Shown here one piece after another: positions 61,009-64,000 of a stretch of 64,000 nt of DNA. The translations under genes and the position numbers were made by a program. Position 1 is the stretch's first letter; each line of letters starts with the position of its first letter. Source of the stretch: Onishia taeanensis (lineage in GTDB: Bacteria; Pseudomonadota; Gammaproteobacteria; Pseudomonadales; Halomonadaceae); the NCBI RefSeq assembly GCF_003268885.1, contig NZ_QLSX01000010.1:23095-87094 (forward strand). The letters run 5' to 3'. Below the pieces are notes generated by a model. That model worked only from the letters and a program-made list of their open reading frames with translations, searched no databases and had not been told where the DNA came from.

Positions 61009-62438
61009 GCCGAAAGGAAGAACCCGCCCGCCATGCAGAGCAGAAGGGCTTCGAGGCCATCGGTCATGTGTCGGCCCATGGGGGCAAGGTGTTGCGCCCG
61101 TTGATCGACCGGCTCTTCGCCAAGCGCGTGTCTGCTGCTCACCTTGACCGTGACTGGGCCACGGATGCCGATTGGGCGCGCATTCAGCAAGAGCCTCTGC
61201 GTGCTCGGGCGCTGCTTTACGGAATGGTGCTGGCGATAGTGAGCCTAATGGTATGGGCCTATTTTGCAGAACTCGACGAGGTCAGTCGCGGCACCGGGCG
61301 AGTGATTCCTTCCTCCCAGCTACAGCGCGTGCAGTCGTTCGACGGCGGGGTAGTCAATGCGATTCTGGTTGAGGAAGGCGAGAAGGTTGAGGCCGGTCAG
61401 CTTTTGATGCGCATTGACCCGACCCGCTTCATTTCGACGTTTCGTGAGAACCGCGCCCGGGCGCAGGCCCTGCAGGCACGGGCCGCGCGTCTGAGTGCCC
61501 TGGCTACGGGCAGCGACTTCGATCCGCCCGAGGCGCTGCGTGCCGAGGCTCCCGAGCTCTTGGCTCAGGAGTCAGCGTTCTATGCCAGCGGTCTGTCCGC
61601 GCTTGCCGAGCAGCAGGGCGTGCTGCAGGAACGGCTCAGCCAGCGTCAGGCCGAGCTCGCCGAAGCCCAGTCGCGGTTGGCCACGGCGAGCCGCGAGCTC
61701 AGCCTGGCTTCACGGGAGCTGACGCTGACGCGCCCGTTGCTTAACTCCGGTGCCGTGTCAGAGGTGGAGGTGCTGCGGCTTGAGCGGGAAGTCTCTCGCG
61801 TCAGGGGTGATCGCAACCAGGCCCAGTCCCAGGTGGCGCGACTCGAGTCCGCCACAGAAGAAGCGCGGGCTCAGCTTCGGGAGGCGCAGGCGGAAAAACG
61901 CAGCGAATGGCGCAATCAGCTTTCCGAAACGCTCTCCGAGCTTTCTACGCTCGATGAGTCCAGCACCGGGCTCGAGGATCGCGTGCGGCTGGCGGAGATT
62001 CGATCTCCGGTCGATGGCATCGTGCAGCGCATGACCATCACGACGATCGGCGGTGTCGCGCAGCCTGGCCAGGACGTGGTCGAGATCGTGCCAAGCAACG
62101 ATCAGTTGCTGGTCGAGGCGCGTATCGCCCCGCAGGATATTGCCTTTCTGCGGCCAGGCCAGCCGGCCACCATCAAGCTCACGGCCTACGATTTCGCGGT
62201 CTATGGCGGTGTGCCGGCAGAGCTCGAGCATATCAGCGCTGACACCATCACCGATGAAGAAGGTAATACCTTCTATCTGGTGCGGGTCAAGACACAGACC
62301 GATGCGCTGAATAAGGGCCTCGACATCATTCCCGGCATGACCGCTGAAGTGGATATTCTCACCGGAAAGCGCACGGTCATGGAATACCTGCTCAAACCCC
62401 TGCTGCGCGCCAAGCAGAACGCCTTGACGGAGCGCTGA
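61005..62438 (+). CDS. HlyD-family membrane fusion protein (LapC-like)
   Basis: 477 residues. One membrane segment (LLYGMVLAIVSLMVWAYFAELDE, about 68-90) is followed by lipoyl-like VIPSSQLQRVQSFDGGVVNAILVEEGEKVEAGQLLMRID. A long coiled coil spans about 150-330 (QGVLQERLSQRQAELAEAQ). The second lipoyl half is IRSPVDGIVQRMTITTIGGVAQPGQ, and the beta-barrel is LVEARIAPQDIAFLRPGQPATIKLTAYDFAVYGG. It bridges the ABC transporter and the outer-membrane channel. Its ATG overlaps the transporter stop (ATGA), so the two are coupled. Confidence 0.93.
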   Translation: MSRKEEPARHAEQKGFEAIGHVSAHGGKVLRPLIDRLFAKRVSAAHLDRDWATDADWARIQQEPLRARALLYGMVLAIVSLMVWAYFAELDEVSRGTGRVIPSSQLQRVQSFDGGVVNAILVEEGEKVEAGQLLMRIDPTRFISTFRENRARAQALQARAARLSALATGSDFDPPEALRAEAPELLAQESAFYASGLSALAEQQGVLQERLSQRQAELAEAQSRLATASRELSLASRELTLTRPLLNSGAVSEVEVLRLEREVSRVRGDRNQAQSQVARLESATEEARAQLREAQAEKRSEWRNQLSETLSELSTLDESSTGLEDRVRLAEIRSPVDGIVQRMTITTIGGVAQPGQDVVEIVPSNDQLLVEARIAPQDIAFLRPGQPATIKLTAYDFAVYGGVPAELEHISADTITDEEGNTFYLVRVKTQTDALNKGLDIIPGMTAEVDILTGKRTVMEYLLKPLLRAKQNALTER

Positions 62439-62442
62439 GTCG

Positions 62443-63063
62443 ATGATGCAACACTGGATTCTTTTATCGTCTGAACAGGTGCCGATGCGCTGGCGCGAGG
62501 CTTTCCCCGATGGGCGCGCTGGCGATGAGTCCACGGTGAATGATGCGCGGGAAGAGCCATACCATGTATGGGTGCCGAGCCAGTGGCCGGAATGGGAGGA
62601 AATGGTGGCACGGCTCGCCGCGCGCGGTGCCGTGGTCTGCGTGCTGGCGCTTCAACCGCAAAGCGGCGAGGCGCTTCGTGCATTGGCGGCTGGGGCGCGA
62701 GGGTATGCCCACTTGCTATCGCCCGCGGAGTTGCTCAGACAGGTCGCCTTGGTGACCGAGCATCAGGGTATCTGGATGGGGAGCGAGCTCTTGTCTCAGG
62801 TCGTCGGGTCCAGCTTTCGGGCTCTTGGTGGACGTGAGGGGGTAAAGACCGAGCGGTTGGGGCGTTTAACCGAGCGTGAGCGTGCGGTTGCTATGGCAGT
62901 GGCCGAAGGCCATAGCAACAAGGAGGTGGCCCGGCAGCTTGATATCACTCCCCGAACGGTAAAGGCACACCTGGGTGCCATCTTTCGTAAGCTCGAAGTG
63001 CGTGACCGCATGCAGTTGGTTCTCATGCTCTCTCGCCAGACACCCTCCACTCCCCAGCACTAG
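62443..63063 (+). CDS. LuxR/NarL-type regulator with degenerate receiver
   Basis: 206 residues. The C-terminal HTH is clear: RLTERERAVAMAVAEGHSNKEVARQLDITPRTVKAHLGAIFRKLEVRDRMQLVLML (residues 140-197). The first 120 residues resemble a receiver fold only in part (VVCVLALQPQSGEALRALAAGARGYAHLLSPAELLRQV), and the phosphorylation aspartate is not evident. It starts four bases after the HlyD stop, so it is in the secretion operon and could regulate the operon or the adhesin. The divergence suggests phosphorylation-independent control. Target sites are unknown. Confidence 0.82.
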   Translation: MMQHWILLSSEQVPMRWREAFPDGRAGDESTVNDAREEPYHVWVPSQWPEWEEMVARLAARGAVVCVLALQPQSGEALRALAAGARGYAHLLSPAELLRQVALVTEHQGIWMGSELLSQVVGSSFRALGGREGVKTERLGRLTERERAVAMAVAEGHSNKEVARQLDITPRTVKAHLGAIFRKLEVRDRMQLVLMLSRQTPSTPQH

Positions 63064-63190
63064 TCTTTTCCTACTGTACTATCGGTACAGTATCCCTTGC
63101 GTCTTTCACGCCGTAGCCTGACTGGCATAAGCCATATTTCTGCCTTCGACCCCGATGTCGGAGGCGCTGCCCCAGTTGGGAGTTTTTATC

Positions 63191-64000
63191 ATGTCCATCG
63201 CAACCGTTGTCTCTGTTTCTGGTCAGGCTTGGGCGCGGGACGCCGAAGGTAATCTTCGCGAGCTTCAGCAAGGTGACCAGCTCTTGGATGGCGAGACCTT
63301 GGTGACCTCCGATAGCGGCGCGGTGCAGCTGGATTTCGCGGATGGTCTGCCGCCGGTTGCGATTGTTGGTGGCCAGCAGGTGGCGATGAGCGGCGATCTG
63401 GATGCAGACGAGCCTGTTGAGCCGGATGAGGCCAGTGCCCAGGACGAGGGCATTGACGCTTTGCTGGCGGCGCTGGACGGAGAAGGCGATCTGCTCGAAG
63501 GCCTTGAGGCAACGGCCGCCGGTGGTGGAGATGGCGCTGAAGGCGGCGGTCATAGCTTCATACAGCTGGCGCGCATTGTGGAAAGTGTTGATCCTCTGGC
63601 ATTCGCTTTCGATAACGCCCGCGGAAATAATATCGACAGTGAGCTGCGCGGGTCGCCGGCATTTCTTGATACCTCGGTCGTCAATGTTGCTCCTGAGGCA
63701 AGCAATGACGTCTTCACCACCGACGAAGACACCGCCCTGAGCGGGGCCAACGTGCTGGCCAATGACACCGACCCCGAGGGCGACGCCCTTACGGTCACCA
63801 GTACCGATCCCCAGCAGGTCACCTTCACCGGGCCCGATGGCTTTACGGTGACCGCCGAGGTCACCATCGACGAAGATGGCAACGTGAGCTTCAACCCGGC
63901 AGGCGACTTCGACGCCCTGGGCGTGGGCGAGAGTGCCACCGGCACGCTCACCTACACCGTCAGTGACGGCACCGCCACCGATACCGCGACGGTGACCCTG
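63191..64000 (+). CDS. Giant LapA-like adhesin with N-terminal retention module, 5' part
   Basis: The gene is open to the window end (270 codons visible). Residues 1-120 form a LapA retention module: SIATVVSVSGQAWARDAEG, LLDGETLVTSDSGAVQLDF, then an acidic DEGIDALLAALDGEGD helix. The LapG cleavage tetrapeptide TAAG follows at residues 108-111, within LEATAAGGGDG. From residue 170, cadherin/VCBS-like repeats begin (NDVFTTDEDTALSGANVLANDTDPEGDALTVTS, LTYTVSDGTATDTATVTL). Such adhesins are held in the outer-membrane channel by the retention module until the protease LapG cuts it, under c-di-GMP control by LapD. No LapD or LapG gene is in the window. Confidence 0.88.
   Translation, partial: MSIATVVSVSGQAWARDAEGNLRELQQGDQLLDGETLVTSDSGAVQLDFADGLPPVAIVGGQQVAMSGDLDADEPVEPDEASAQDEGIDALLAALDGEGDLLEGLEATAAGGGDGAEGGGHSFIQLARIVESVDPLAFAFDNARGNNIDSELRGSPAFLDTSVVNVAPEASNDVFTTDEDTALSGANVLANDTDPEGDALTVTSTDPQQVTFTGPDGFTVTAEVTIDEDGNVSFNPAGDFDALGVGESATGTLTYTVSDGTATDTATVTL

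Overview
The window reads as a chromosome segment of a halotolerant gammaproteobacterium of the Halomonas type (family Halomonadaceae). The support is high G+C with strong third-position GC, Pseudomonas-like gene orders (gyrA-serC-pheA-tyrA/aroA-cmk-rpsA; tig-clpP-clpX-lon-hupB-ppiD; pilB-pilC-pilD), an MvaT-type nucleoid protein and LapA-type adhesin export. This is inferred from protein resemblance; no database search was run. I see no rRNA, CRISPR array, prophage or insertion sequence. Most of the window is core chromosome.

Layout. 1-6.3 kb: a partial RcnB/CigR-like protein, rraA, a small outer-membrane barrel, acnB, a DUF1289 protein and miaE. 6.4-10.4 kb: a 1308-residue regulator with a SARP-like N-terminus, a degenerate cyclase-like region, a STAND-type ATPase and a helical repeat tail. 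10.5-13.1 kb: a 7-deazaguanine operon on the minus strand (queC-queE-queD-like-ykgJ). 13.2-18.2 kb: an OlsF-like two-domain acyltransferase, an SRPBCC protein, a DUF2789 protein, asparaginase and a lipoprotein hydrolase. 18.3-20.6 kb: luxS-mtnN and folD. 20.8-21.3 kb: tRNA-Pro, tRNA-Arg and two tRNA-His. 21.6-30.2 kb: the protein quality-control block tig, clpP, clpX, lon, hupB and ppiD, with heat-shock-like promoters before tig and lon. 30.3-32.8 kb: an HDAC-like hydrolase and a CobW GTPase behind a Zur-like operator. 32.9-42.9 kb: gyrA, serC, pheA, a tyrA-aroA fusion, cmk and rpsA. 43-46.7 kb: bioA behind a BirA-like box, an mvaT-family gene, a candidate small RNA, a Tus-like replication-terminus protein and yacG. 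46.8-53.9 kb: coaE, pilD, pilC, pilB, pilA and a PglL-like oligosaccharyltransferase. 54-56.2 kb: a membrane diguanylate cyclase with a periplasmic-type partner, and a small unknown protein. 56.5-64 kb: a type I secretion operon (TolC-OmpA-SPOR outer-membrane protein, ABC transporter, HlyD adaptor, LuxR-type regulator) and the 5' end of a giant LapA-like adhesin with a TAAG site typical of LapG cleavage.

How the parts fit together. LuxS and MtnN form the S-adenosylhomocysteine recycling route. QueC, QueE and the QueD-like protein make preQ0 precursors. PilA-D and the PglL-like enzyme make and possibly glycosylate type IV pili. The Lap-like system secretes and anchors a biofilm adhesin, and the nearby diguanylate cyclase could feed into its c-di-GMP control. 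The observations most worth following are the Tus homologue, the GGA-rich orphan transcript beside it, the TolC-OmpA-SPOR fusion, the split-active-site QueD-like protein, a low-GC block covering the 3' ends of both pilA and the PglL gene, and many short intergenic tandem repeats with 11-18 bp units.
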